Shown here: positions 41,201 to 50,132 of the stretch, piece after piece
Layout: each line of letters begins with the position of its first letter
Numbering within the stretch: the first letter of the stretch is position 1
DNA from: G963704535 sp963704535
Lineage (GTDB): Bacteria > Chloroflexota > Chloroflexia > Chloroflexales > Roseiflexaceae
Assembly: GCA_963704535.1 (NCBI GenBank)
Contig: OY969916.1
Span: 9,424,001-9,488,000, forward strand
Direction: 5' to 3'
DNA length: 64,000 nucleotides
Notes under the pieces: model-generated
Database searches by the model: none
What the model saw: the letters and a program-made list of their open reading frames with translations, nothing else
Told to the model about the DNA's origin: nothing
Translations under genes and position numbers: made by a program

Positions 41201-41440
41201 GCTATCGGGCAGGTAGGTGCTGATCAGCGCGTCCAGCTCGTGGGCCAGCAGCTCCTCGACCCAGCCGATCTGCCCTTCCGGGGAAAGCAGCGCCTGCGGG
41301 CGCTCGATGTCGACCGAAACCAGGTCGACCGACAGGTGCTGGGCCTGCCGATTGACCGCCTCGCGCACCTGGACCCAGAACGGATCGGCCGAGCCGACCC
41401 GCGCGCCAATACGGAGCGTGTGAGCCACCAGCGCCTCCAC
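38201..41440 (-). CDS. Hybrid sensor: sugar-binding-like domain - GAF - histidine kinase - receiver - AraC regulator in one protein
   Basis: 1079 residues from GTG 41440. Residues 1-~290: LacI/periplasmic-binding-protein fold (GLSDSLALAARDAGRALG, IVGINGDPLAL) without signal peptide, so cytoplasmic. ~320-475: GAF. ~495-560: HisKA, with H in NVSHELRTPLN. ~600-735: HATPase_c (NLLSNAGKFT, DTGIGIP, GIGLGLCITRRL). ~745-845: degenerate receiver. ~848-970: receiver with ILIVDDD and phospho-Asp in LVILDLMMP. ~985-1079: two AraC helix-turn-helix motifs. The domain order resembles Bacteroides hybrid two-component systems, but without the membrane. It probably senses a sugar and may control the Opp/GH4 cluster on the same strand. 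Confidence 0.88.
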   Translation of the reverse strand: MEALVAHTLRIGARVGSADPFWVQVREAVNRQAQHLSVDLVSVDIERPQALLSPEGQIGWVEELLAHELDALISTYLPDSLAYRILATGIPIIHLTETDVRHPHFVSPLWFYDIAWTVGEYIAGKLGGRGAVLAIGGLMAERGEDGRTRVAGLRASLAQYPAISLTHVPSLWRYERAYPQIEAALRRLDRPVDAIFGLSDSLALAARDAGRALGLIDGRTVIVGINGDPLALAAIADGSLTATMETSAANFGGQAVDLACQAARGLPLPAHFSARPRLVTAENVAEVAMQKLIAIADLPTRLVGVNRQREQQRLTQLETSLAINRRVGAILDRAQLSHEIADLIRTNYGYDRVRLFLWREQEQLLVLDQPDRPAGGRSHIALDEAGVLGQALLRSEPIFIPDARRGHRFAHANDESVARSRVVVPIRLGDATLGLLDLQSDQPSQHTHQELAGLQSLADQLGIAMRNAELYSSAVEAGAVAAKADRLKSRLLANVSHELRTPLNVILGYSQSALSSPNPYDADLPAALLGDLRQIYRSGEHLIRLINDLLDLSRAEIDELDLFPETIAPRPFLADVFQSMADAAGQAGVSWRLHLPERLPLIEADPVRLRQILLNLLSNAGKFTHAGEIILGAQVAPPHLHLWVRDTGIGIPLELQERIFEPFVTGEHADRRREGIGLGLCITRRLVALHRGSMTLESQPGQGSTFHLYLPLPTLHGLPAARPPADRQMLLFISSREQPSAAVVELGRRRGWLARRLEPAQDLEALLAEAAPAALAWDLAEMRATDWALVQKLRVHPQLCQLPLILYSQDQAVGAGLTDVLTKPLSGKTLLETIDALRPHEAAGPILIVDDDADARTFYQGLLARHFPDHIIQAADGGAAALDALAEETPSLVILDLMMPDVDGFAVLDRLRASPQTRQVPVLVISGRMLALEDIERLNHAHVTFHSKDIMTEDETAARLWQALAGSPALPQQTSALVKQAIAYIQRHHAHSLSRQEIAAAVGVSKNYLSQIFHQELGLSPWDYLNRYRIKRARELLRETSASITTVAAQVGFDDAAYFSRVFRREVGASPREYREGLR

Positions 41441-41784
41441 TCCATCCCGCCTCGGATGTATCGGGGGAGATAGTACACGCTGGGGGGGGATTCGTCAACG
41501 TTTGGGTGGGAGGGCGTGTGCAGGAGGTGGTATCATCTGCTGCGAACGCTTGTCGGCGGAAGCTAAATTGGACCTCCCTATCAATACCTTCCGTCTTTCT
41601 TAACCACAACCAACGACGAACACCCGTGTTTTACTCAAACCTCAAAGCACATCAAATTGCCCCTTGATTTACACACTAAATCGGATATAATTAGTACACC
41701 CGTACGATCGACTTGTTGTACACACGTATCTATGCTACATTAAGCGCCACCCCAAGGAGGCGATCTGTAGCTAAGGATATGTGC
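41441..41784. other. Intergenic leader of the restriction-modification island
   Basis: The base composition switches from GC-rich to AT-rich near 41560. The region holds the promoter at 41664-41691 and an 11-bp direct repeat (GTACACMCGTA) at 41694-41704 and 41718-41728, just downstream of the -10 box and spaced by 24 bp, a plausible operator. Confidence 0.5.
41664..41691 (+). promoter_or_regulatory. Probable promoter for the methyltransferase genes
   Basis: TTGATT, 16-bp spacer, TATAAT. The GTACACMCGTA repeat overlaps the expected transcription start. Confidence 0.6.
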
Positions 41785-41868
41785 ATGCCTAAACAACCTA
41801 TGGCCGAAGTATTTGGTTTCCAAAAATTGGCAGCTGCTTTAGATGTTGCGCCTGAGATTTTGAGATAG
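41785..41868 (+). other. Short ORF, possible remnant of a NotI-type endonuclease N-terminus
   Basis: 27 codons: MPKQPMAEVFGF followed by QKLAAALDVAPEILR and a stop. The first 12 residues recall, from memory, the start of NotI-type restriction proteins; the rest does not. It lies between the promoter and the methyltransferase, with AAGGAG at 41754. It could equally be a leader peptide. Confidence 0.25.
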
Positions 41869-43242
41869 TCTGGGGACATTAAATGACACTGGTTGAAAAA
41901 GCGGCTAGGTCGGTCCAAAGTACCTGGCTTGAGTTCTTCTCTTAGTGAAGTGGAGTTGGCTCGCGGTGTAGCTCAGAGTATGTGTGCCGAAACTAAGGAC
42001 CCCCTTTCACTTTGTCAGGTATTGGAGGGGTTAGCGTTGCAAGTTGCATCTAAAGACGCCCATCCATCCGTTCCTAGCCCTATCTTTGGGGCCGTGGAGA
42101 GGTTATGGGCTACTTTTCCCAGCTTGGGCAGTATTGACGTCTCCAGACCATTTCCCGAGACTGAAACCGACCTGACAGCGAATTTCTTCGGTCGACTTGC
42201 ATATGAGGTTAGTGCATACCTTGTTGATCCAACTGATCATGGTGTCGTCGGTACCCCCGGAGTCCTGGCAGAAGACATGGTAGCACTGGCTGCGGCCTTC
42301 TGGTTGGCCCCACGAGTGGAGATAGCGATTGATGACCTGTTTCAAATTGTCTTTGATAATGTACCGGCTACACCAGCGCAGCGGAATGTAATAGGTCAAT
42401 TTCTGACTGGAACCAGGTGGTATGACCCTTGCGTTGGTGGAGGAGTATTTCCAGTAGCTATCCTCCTATTTCTCGACCGGTTCGGCGTACAGCTACAGGA
42501 CCGCCTACATACGCTTATAGAGGGTTGCGACCGTGACCCTATAGCTGTTACATCAACTAACATCCGTGTAGCACTGGTGTTGAGCGAGCTTACTGATAAG
42601 CCCTACACACATACCCGGGAGATGCTCCCGGCGGTTTTCAAGGTGGGTAACTCGCTTGAAAAGATAACAGAGCAAGGGAATGCACTCCTTGCGATGTCAG
42701 CCTCTCGCGACTCCGCGCTAGATCTTGATCTCTATCTTTTGTTACAGAGTGAAGTATCAGTATCATCCGCCAACATTGTAGTAGGCAATCCCCCGTATGT
42801 CCGTGCTGACCGGATGGACCAGTCGACAAAAACTTTCTTGAAGCGGGCGTATCCATCAGTCGCTAGTGGACAAGTGGATTTGTACAACTTTTTCATTGCA
42901 CATGGGTTATTAGCTCTAAAGCCAGATGGCATTTTGTGCTACATCTCTCCAGCTAGTTTCCAAAAAAGTAAGTACGGGAGCAAGACAAGGCAGTTTATAG
43001 ACCACCATGGTGCACTCCAAGCAGTTTTCGACTTCAATGAACTACCGGTCTTCAATGGAGCAAGTGTCCACTCTAGTGTGTACGCGATAGCGAAAGGTCG
43101 CCCCAAAGGACCTGTCCGTGCCTATGCTTTCCGTAGCCTCCCCGCGCGGCATCCACTGTTTTGGGGCATTTCGCAGGCATCAACTATACCAGCGTCCAAC
43201 GCTGGAGCAGTTGGATGGCACATAGATCAGTTCGAGATAGTA

Positions 43243-44257
43243 GACTTTATCTCGATTTGTGGTATAGTGTCGCTTCATTATGATGAAGGAGCAATCAATG
43301 AGCGGCTTACGCTATACCGATTTGGCCCGCAAACCCTTGGATGTGTTAGATATGACCAGTCTCACGGTTGACGAATTTCAACAGTTGCTGCCTGCCTTCG
43401 AGACCACGTTTCAGGCGCATGTGGCCGAGTGGCGTCTGGATGGCAAGCCGCGTACTGCTCGACGTTACACCACCTATACCAATTGCCCGCTGCCTTCGCC
43501 CCAAGATCGGTTGTTGTTTATCCTGGTCTATCTCAAAACCAACCCGCTCCAAGTGGCCCACGGGATTATGTTTGGCTTGCCGCAGGGCAAAACCAATCAG
43601 TGGATACACGTGCTGCTGCCGGTCTTGCGCGCTTCCTTGCGTGCTCTCGGAGATGCGCCCTCCCGCTCGCTGGTCGAACTGGCGCAACGTCTGGCGCTTC
43701 CGATTGAGGCGGTTGCCGAGGCGACTGCCCCCCTTTTTGCCATGATGGAACCGAACGACGCATCTCACGCCCCAAAGATCCAGATGAACAGAAAAGCTGC
43801 TATAGCGGCAAGAAAAAGTGCCATACGATAAAAAATGTGCTTCTGGTCAATGCAACGCTGACGATCTTGTTTCTGAGTGACACGTATGAAGGGAGTGCGC
43901 ACGATAAGCGAATTGCTGACAGCACTCCCTATCCGTTGCCCGAGGGAAGCGAGTTACTCCAAGATCTCGGCTTCTTGGCCTTTCGGCTTTCTGGAGTTGA
44001 GAGCATCACACCGTTCAAGAAACCACGCGGTGGTAGCTTGACCGAAGAGCAAAAAGCATTTAATCAGCAACACGCACGACGGCGAGTACGGATTGAGCAC
44101 GTCAATAGCAGTGTGAAACGCTGTCGGATCGTCAAGGACACCATTCGTCTGTTTAAGGAGAGCGTCCGGGATATGGTGGCGGAAATCAGTTGTGCATTAC
44201 ACAATTTTCGTGTTCGCCTCACTCCCTGGACACCCATGATTTAATCGAGATAAAGTC
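43243..44257 (+). mobile_element. IS5-family insertion sequence, 1015 bp
   Basis: Terminal inverted repeats GACTTTATCTCGATT and AATCGAGATAAAGTC are exact over 15 bp. The flanking duplication is TA (43241-43242, 44258-44259), as in the IS427-like subgroup. It carries one transposase in two frames and lies inside the adenine methyltransferase gene. Confidence 0.88.
43298..44244 (+). CDS. IS5-family DDE transposase, split in two frames
   Basis: ATG 43298 with AAGGAG 7 bp upstream. The first frame runs to 43831, the second from about 43740 to 44244. The catalytic triad is in HDGTERR (read in the second frame), SDTYEGSAHDKRI and RIEHVNSSVKR. The frames meet at CCCCCCTTTTTG (43728-43739), where a -1 slip on the T-run would join them. 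Programmed frameshifting is common in this family; a one-base deletion is the alternative. Joined length is about 315 residues. Confidence 0.85.
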
Positions 44258-45043
44258 TAGTATCTATGCTCGACAGCTTACGTAGACATGCTGTCCCTCT
44301 TGGTCAATATGCTGGTGGTATTTTCTCTGGCATCAAAACAGGTCATAAACAAGCATACTACTTCTCCCGAGCAACAGCAGAACACCTCTATACAGATGAA
44401 AAGAGTTGGCTGTTTATTAAGCCACTCCTCCGCCCAGTGTCTATCCGTGCTTGGCGGGCGAATTGGGATGGGACTTACATGGCCCTTATCAAGAAGGGTG
44501 AAGTGGTCCCACCTGAGTTGCTGCTGATGAGACATTTGAAAGTCTATGAAGCTGAACTACGTCGTCGGAGTGACGTGCAAGGGCATCCCACGTGGTATGG
44601 GCTGCGGGCATGTGATTACTACAGTCTATTTGAGAAACCAAAGATCATCTTCCCCGATATTGCCTCGGAATGTCGGTTCGCAATGGATACAGAGGGCTAC
44701 TTTGTCCCCGATGGCGCATTTATGCTGCCACTGGAAGACTATTACCTTCTCGGTCTTCTCAACAGCTGTGTTGGACGGTTCTATTTCCGCGCTCGGTGCA
44801 ACAGCATCGGCAATGTGCAAGATGGTGGGCGGCTCCGATTTAAGAAGACCTACGTAGAAGACTTCCCTGTACCACACGTTGGTGGTACGAAGGCCGCCCT
44901 CCAAGAAGAGGTAGCATACCTTGCACAGTTATTGGCCCTGGGAAGAGCGGTAGGTGATGCCGTGTCTCGCATCAATATCCTGGCCTTGGAGCTCTACAAC
45001 GTGCCAGCAAGCCTCCGGCATGCTTTTCTGGAGAACTACTAAT

Positions 45044-46237
45044 ATGCCCTACACCCATCCATACGCAGGTCGTGCCACCAGCCGATGCATCCCTACGTGC
45101 ATCGATCTGTTCTGCGGCGCAGGAGGACTTACTCTAGGCTTTTGTCAGGCGGGAGGTATACCTATAGCTGCCGTCGACCACGACCCGGACGCTATGGAAA
45201 CATATCGACGGATGTTTCCTATCTGCGAAGAGACCTACTGTGGCGACATCGAAGCGTGGCACCCTAGTAGCAGCCTACGGGGTGTCGATGTCGTGATCGG
45301 TGGGCCGCCATGCCAAGGGTTCTCATTGGCTCGCGGTTTCCGGTTTGTTGATGACCCCCGTAACCATCTCTACAAGGACTTCGTGCGGCTGGTGGCTGAA
45401 TTGCAACCGGCTTGGGTTGTCATGGAGAATGTAGAAGGCATCACAAACATTGGTAAAGGGGTGGTCCTACGGCAGGTCTATCAGGACTTTCAGGAAATTG
45501 GCTATCGAATCGACCATCGCGTTATCACTATGGCCGATTACGGGGTACCGCAGACACGAAAGCGCGCTATTTTCGTTGGTACACGTACCAACGCACACTT
45601 CACTTGGCCTGAGCCGACACATAGGCCATGGAAGGAAGTGCAACTGGGCCTGTTCAACGAGTACCAAGCATATATATCCGTGGCACAGGCTCTGAGTGAC
45701 TTACCTTGGCCGCTGGGGAGATACTTCGCCCATCGTGCGAACTCGCAGATGCGAGGGCCGCGAAATCGCCAGGCGGATATAGACCCGGCGTTCACGCTAC
45801 GTATACGTGGTGATGAGTTTGCGCTGTGTGAAATACCCGCGCCAAGCGCCTTCGTTCCCGGTCCTCTGCCCGAGGTCGAGCTTGTCTACCGTCCAGCAGC
45901 CAACGTATTCCAGCAGATGATGCGCGAGGACCCGCCGCCGTGGCTCGTGGGTTACCAGCCACCTCAAGTACATGACCATCCCCCACAGGAACTAAAAGGC
46001 ACTCGCCGCTTGGCAGTGCGAGAACAGGCACGCTTGCAGACTTTTCCTGACTGGTTCACCTTTTCAGGAAGACCATACGCACAAGGTCGGCAGATCGGGA
46101 ACGCAGTACCCCCGCTCTTTGCGCGACAACTCTTTGAAGCAATCTTGCGCCAACTAGATGAGCCTGAAGTAAGACAAGATCCCGTCAGCACCGGCGCGGA
46201 AGTCACGCTCGAGGAGGTGGAGGTCACTGTGGGCTAA
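45044..46237 (+). CDS. DNA (cytosine-5) methyltransferase
   Basis: 397 residues from ATG 45044, one base after the adenine methyltransferase stop, so the two form an operon. Motif I CIDLFCGAGGLTLGF, motif IV GGPPCQGFS (catalytic Cys), motif VI ENVEG, motif VIII QTRKRAIFVG, motif X GNAVPP. The target-recognition region lies between about residues 200 and 320. Intact. The last 84 bp overlap the convergent candidate nuclease gene. Confidence 0.92.
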   Translation: MPYTHPYAGRATSRCIPTCIDLFCGAGGLTLGFCQAGGIPIAAVDHDPDAMETYRRMFPICEETYCGDIEAWHPSSSLRGVDVVIGGPPCQGFSLARGFRFVDDPRNHLYKDFVRLVAELQPAWVVMENVEGITNIGKGVVLRQVYQDFQEIGYRIDHRVITMADYGVPQTRKRAIFVGTRTNAHFTWPEPTHRPWKEVQLGLFNEYQAYISVAQALSDLPWPLGRYFAHRANSQMRGPRNRQADIDPAFTLRIRGDEFALCEIPAPSAFVPGPLPEVELVYRPAANVFQQMMREDPPPWLVGYQPPQVHDHPPQELKGTRRLAVREQARLQTFPDWFTFSGRPYAQGRQIGNAVPPLFARQLFEAILRQLDEPEVRQDPVSTGAEVTLEEVEVTVG

Positions 46238-47005
46238 ATCGATCCTGGCATTAGCCCGGGGGAGCAATGATAGATCGTTGCCAGTGAGCAAGAACAGAGG
46301 TGGGGCGCTAACAGGTGAGGCAAAGACTCCTGCGTATGTCTGTAACTGGGCAGTCGCCACATCTGGCGGTTTGTTGATACTACATTCGACAATGCCGGCT
46401 ATCGGGACCGCCATCCCTTGCTTTGGGAAGCGAACACGGCACGGGAGTGACCGTGAGTTGACCACCCGGAGTCGCCCTGATATCGTTGGCCCCTCGGTCA
46501 AGTCAAAGGAAAAATCGACCTCTATCTCATCTTGAATAAGACGTGGGAAGCCAGGCGTCGGCCGACCGGCCAAGAACAAGATATCGGGCCGGTCGTCGTA
46601 GATACGACCGATCATTATCTCGTGGTAGGGACAACCCTCTCGAAAGACACTGTAATAAGTACCGTCTTTCTCCAAGATCAACTTCGGTATCAGTGACTGG
46701 AGAAAGCGAAGTACTAAGCTAATGGTATGCCGGTTGGCACCGGCATGCCCGGCCTGCGCACCGTGGTGATAGGGGATTTCATTCCGCAGTGGGAATAACG
46801 TCTTTCCTGACGGGGTCTGCAGGACTGGAAAAGAGCAGTTCCAGCCCTGCTGGACCGCCTGTGCAGCGAGAGCTGCCAGAGTAGTCCATTCAAATGCTGC
46901 TCCGTTTGGCCAGGGACGTGTCCACATCGCTCCCCAATCAAAGCGGGTAGTGTAACCCGGTACCAGTAGATCTGCTACGGATGCCAGAAGTTGCCTACTA
47001 CTCAT
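46154..47005 (-). CDS. Candidate PD-(D/E)xK restriction endonuclease, unrecognised family
   Basis: 283 residues from ATG 47005, 7 bp after the stop of the upstream 564-residue gene. No family was recognised. Around residues 145-215, RPDILFLAG is followed about 60 residues later by GIVECSINK and then DVATAQLQTY, resembling a PD-(D/E)xK nuclease core with a following Q helix. Its position in an operon with an XRE regulator, converging on two methyltransferase genes, supports a restriction role. Its 3' end overlaps the cytosine methyltransferase gene by 84 bp on the opposite strand. Confidence 0.5.
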   Translation of the reverse strand: MSSRQLLASVADLLVPGYTTRFDWGAMWTRPWPNGAAFEWTTLAALAAQAVQQGWNCSFPVLQTPSGKTLFPLRNEIPYHHGAQAGHAGANRHTISLVLRFLQSLIPKLILEKDGTYYSVFREGCPYHEIMIGRIYDDRPDILFLAGRPTPGFPRLIQDEIEVDFSFDLTEGPTISGRLRVVNSRSLPCRVRFPKQGMAVPIAGIVECSINKPPDVATAQLQTYAGVFASPVSAPPLFLLTGNDLSLLPRANARIDLAHSDLHLLERDFRAGADGILSYFRLI

Positions 47006-48201
47006 CTAGCACTACCCTCCTCGACCCGACAAAAACTGGCGGATCTCATCGATCGAGAAGAAGACTTCCCATCCCGCTGTCGCTAGTCGTTGGACGGCGT
47101 AGTTCGGTGGAGTGATGGCGGCCATATCAACAAACATAACCAGTGGAATATTGGGGTAACGCTCCTGGAACGCCCCGTCGACCAGAGCAAACTTCGTGGT
47201 GAATCCGACGTATGCCTCTTCCTTTGTGCGGCGTGCAAACTCTTGTTGCCGAAAGAACTTGGCTTTGAATATGGCCACTGGTTGGTGAGTCTTCTTGCTA
47301 ACGGCCACTTTTATATTGCTGTACGGGCCTACCCGGGCTGTGGAAAAGGCTGCATGGTAAGCAGTTGGTGATGGGAGGGATGTTTGCTTGAAATGCACGA
47401 AGTTATACTCACCTGCCAATGCTTCTTCTAGGTAGAAGAAGCTGGGTTTAAGATTCGTCCCGTTAACACTCTCGGCTTTCCGAGAGGCCCTTAAGAGTTG
47501 TAGTCCACGTTGACTGGCCAGTTGCTTATAAAGGTCAGTTGGTGTCGTGATTCCAGATACCTCACACGAAGAGGTTACGCGGGTCACGATAGCCTGGACT
47601 TGTGCAGCAGAATGCACTCCATTGTAAAGGTTATGTTCTGTAAGACCTGCGATATTCGTGTCCTGGATGTAACGGATTGGCTCGTCTGTATGGATACGCA
47701 AGAGTAATCTACGGTTGATTAATCGATTGTTCCCATCAGCAGTCCAAAGATGGCGGATGTAACAAGGTAAATCTTTACAATTAGCTGGTATAGCGAAGTG
47801 CTCTCTACTCCATACGGGCCAGCTAAGTTCAGCTTCTAAAGCAGCTGGAAGAAACGGGTTCCCGAGCTTGAGCTTCCCTCGGGCATGGACTAGCACCGGA
47901 TCGTCCGTCTCTCCACCTCCTAAAAGTCCCTGGACTTGCCCTTTGATATTTACTCCGCCTTTGCGAGATGATGATAATGCCCGGTTGGCTGATCCTTGTT
48001 GTATCTGTCGCAATTTAGTCAACAAGTCGGCCTGCTTATTAGCAATATCGTCCTGTGGCATCCCCCTCAAGAACCATTGGTGCAACTGATTGAGAGTTGT
48101 ATGTATGTATTTTGCAATTTGCGAGTCGGATAGACTGATATGTGCCTCGAGATGGTCGTAGAATTCATACTCAAGCGTTGCTCTCTTGAAGAGGTTCGCT
48201 A

Positions 48202-49399
48202 GTAGCTCGCCACAGTGATTATGCAGGATACAGACGATCCAGCTTCGTGCGGGCGCTGTCGCTGGTAAAGCGCCAGTCAATCGTCGCCTTGGCCCCATTC
48301 CGGCGCTCGGCCCAGGCGGCACTCTCACATCGCAGGGTTTGCTGGTCGGGAATGCGCTGATCCAGGCATTGGTTCGCCAGCACCGACAGTTCGATCTCGG
48401 CCATGTTCAGCCAACTTCCGTGCTTGGGGGTGTGATGTATCTCGAACTTGCGCGCAATCCGCCGTGCCTCACTGGCATCAAACACCTCATACAAGCTTGC
48501 CAGTGTATGGGTGTTAAGGTTGTCCATCACCAATCGAATACGTTCCGCATCGGGAAAATGCACGTCGACCAGCTCTTTCAAGACATGGGCGAAATCCAAC
48601 GTACCACGCCGCTGTGTCACTTTGACATGCCGCCATCCACGCTCAGGGCAGGCGATCATGTAAAGGTTGCAGGTGCCTTCACGCTTATACTCATAATCAT
48701 GCCGCTCGGCGCGACCAGGTGCGGCTGGTATGATCTCGCGCACCTCGCTGATCAGTTGCACCGAGCGCTCATCGACACAAACCCGTGGGCGTTTGGGATC
48801 TTGCGGCTCGGCATACAACTCCAGCACATCCTCCATCTGGCAGACAAACTCGGCGCTGACCGTAGGGATCACCCATTCCTCGACTTGCCAGGGCTTGAGG
48901 ATGTTTTTTTAACGTCCGCCGCACCGTTTCATCCGAAATCGAGTCCACGATGCCCAGTTGGACCACCTCGTCGGCCAATAATTGCATGGTCCAGCGCGCC
49001 TGTCCAGTGGGTGCAGCGCTACAGGTGATGGCGATCAGGTGCGCTTCTTGCTTCATGTCGAGCTTGCGCTTGGCGCCTGGACGCGGGCGTTCCTCCAACG
49101 CGCCCTCTAGATTGTCTTCCACGAACCGGCGCCGCAGCCGCTCAACCGTTGTGCGGGCGACGTGCAAGGATTGGGCAATGACATCATCTGTCGTGCCCGC
49201 ATCAGCGTGCAGCAGGATATGTGCGCGCGTGAGCTTGCGGGCGGATAAGGTTCCCTTCTTGACCAGATCGTGCAACGTCTGCCGCTCGTCGTCAGTTAAC
49301 GTAACGATATATCGTTTGTGCATGCTGTCCTCCTGTCCGCGATATGCCACCAGCATAGTTGACAGAGGGACATCCTGCAAATCTATTGTGGCGGACCAC
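48202..49399 (-). mobile_element. IS630-family insertion sequence, 1198 bp
   Basis: Imperfect terminal inverted repeats of about 28 bp (GTAGCTCGCCACAGTG... against GTGGTCCGCCACAATA..., 20 of 28 matching, ending GCAGGAT). TA duplication at 48200-48201 and 49400-49401, the standard IS630/Tc1 target. It carries one transposase gene on the minus strand. Confidence 0.88.
48219..49323 (-). CDS. IS630-family transposase, frame change at an A7 run
   Basis: ATG 49323 with AGGAGG upstream. N-terminal helix-turn-helix domains (LSARKLTRAHILL, SLHVARTTVERLRRRF). Catalytic D in VCVDERSVQL, second D in VMDNLNTHT and E in NMAEIELSVL. The frame changes in the A7 run (T7 on the plus strand at 48904-48910): TLKK continues as NILKPWQVEEW one frame over. 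A6 or A9 would restore the frame; slippage or a homopolymer error explains it. About 367 residues when joined. Confidence 0.88.
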
Positions 49400-49907
49400 T
49401 AGTTCGTCAAACAACACTTCAGGTTTAACACTTGGATCAGGGTAGAGTGATAGGTCAAAGGCATGGTCTTTTGCCGGTTTGAACCATCCATAGGTGTAGC
49501 TCACTGGACCTATCGTGAAGTGTATTGTCCGGAAACTGATGGCTTCTTCACGGAGCCAGCGTCTCAGGCCGAGAGCCTCAACCAATGTCTCGCGGATTTC
49601 GTACGTCTTATCTGACTCAGCGCGACCTAATTCGTTCCCTTTATAGCAGGTTGTCTGAGCCCAAAGCTGGAATCGCCCTTGTATCCCACTGAATGGTCTG
49701 GCCATCTCCAGTTCGACGAAATGGTCGAAGACATCACGGCAATCATCGCGCACAAACGGTTTCTGTCGAATAGGGAGTTCAGTGCTTGCAATATACCCTT
49801 CCTGATGTAGGCGGGCAATAAACGATTGGAGAATGAAATCAATGAGTTTTTCAGCTTGCTCATTGCGTTCAGTAGCCAAACGCTGGGCCCCCATGTGTGA
49901 AGCCATT

Positions 49908-50132
49908 TTATTGTCCCTCCCCTACTCCATCAAAGAGAGCTTTAACGTGGACTTCAAGGGCAGCCGCCAGCTTCTCCAACGTCTCAAACGATGGAGCATT
50001 CACACCGCGCTCGATGTTGCTGAGCATGTCCACGGAGATCCCGGCAGCCTCGGCGAGTTGTTCCTGGGTCAGGTCCTTCTGCCGGCGCAGGTGCCGCAGG
50101 CGACGACCGAACTGGATACGTAACCCGCTCAT
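49908..50132 (-). CDS. XRE-family transcriptional regulator (restriction-modification controller type)
   Basis: 74 residues from ATG 50132. Helix-turn-helix in KDLTQEQLAEAAGISVDMLSNIERG, then FETLEKLAAALEVHVKALF. Size and place directly before a restriction-locus gene fit C (controller) proteins, which delay endonuclease expression until methylation is established. Two direct 19-bp copies lie 22 bp apart upstream and are the probable binding sites. Confidence 0.85.
   Translation of the reverse strand: MSGLRIQFGRRLRHLRRQKDLTQEQLAEAAGISVDMLSNIERGVNAPSFETLEKLAAALEVHVKALFDGVGEGQ

Larger units (their letters stand above)
41882..45042 (+). pseudogene. N6-adenine DNA methyltransferase (Eco57I/TaqI-like), interrupted by an IS5-family element
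   Basis: Motif I is DPCVGGGVFPVA and catalytic motif IV is NPPYVRADR, so an amino-methyltransferase. The C-terminal half after the IS (SGIKTGHKQAYYF..., NSCVGRFYFR, EDFPVPH) is a TaqI-like target-recognition domain. An IS of 1015 bp occupies 43243-44257; deleting it with one TA gives I-V-V-S-M-L-D and an uninterrupted frame. The 5' end is uncertain. ATG 41882 opens MTLVEKAARSVQ but needs a frame change near 41940; the main frame can start at TTG 41893 or GTG 41950. Intact length would be about 710 residues. Confidence 0.82.
47012..49906 (-). pseudogene. Restriction-locus protein of unknown family (564 aa when repaired), interrupted by an IS630-family element
   Basis: ATG 49906 follows the XRE gene by one base. 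The 5' part encodes residues up to VLFDEL; the IS occupies 48202-49399; the 3' part continues ANLFKRATLEYEFYDHL. IS plus one TA is 1200 bp, so excision keeps the frame. The C-terminal 110 residues contain IKVAVSKKTHQPVAIFKAKFF and RYPNIPLVMFVDMAAI, which could be a nuclease-like E/K core, but I do not recognise the family. As an operon partner of the 283-residue protein and XRE regulator it is probably the restriction subunit or its DNA-binding partner. Confidence 0.6.

Noticed and set aside
41730..41918. 62-codon minus-strand ORF before the methyltransferase
   Set aside because: Overlaps the promoter-proximal leader and the start of the methyltransferase; no ribosome site or motif.
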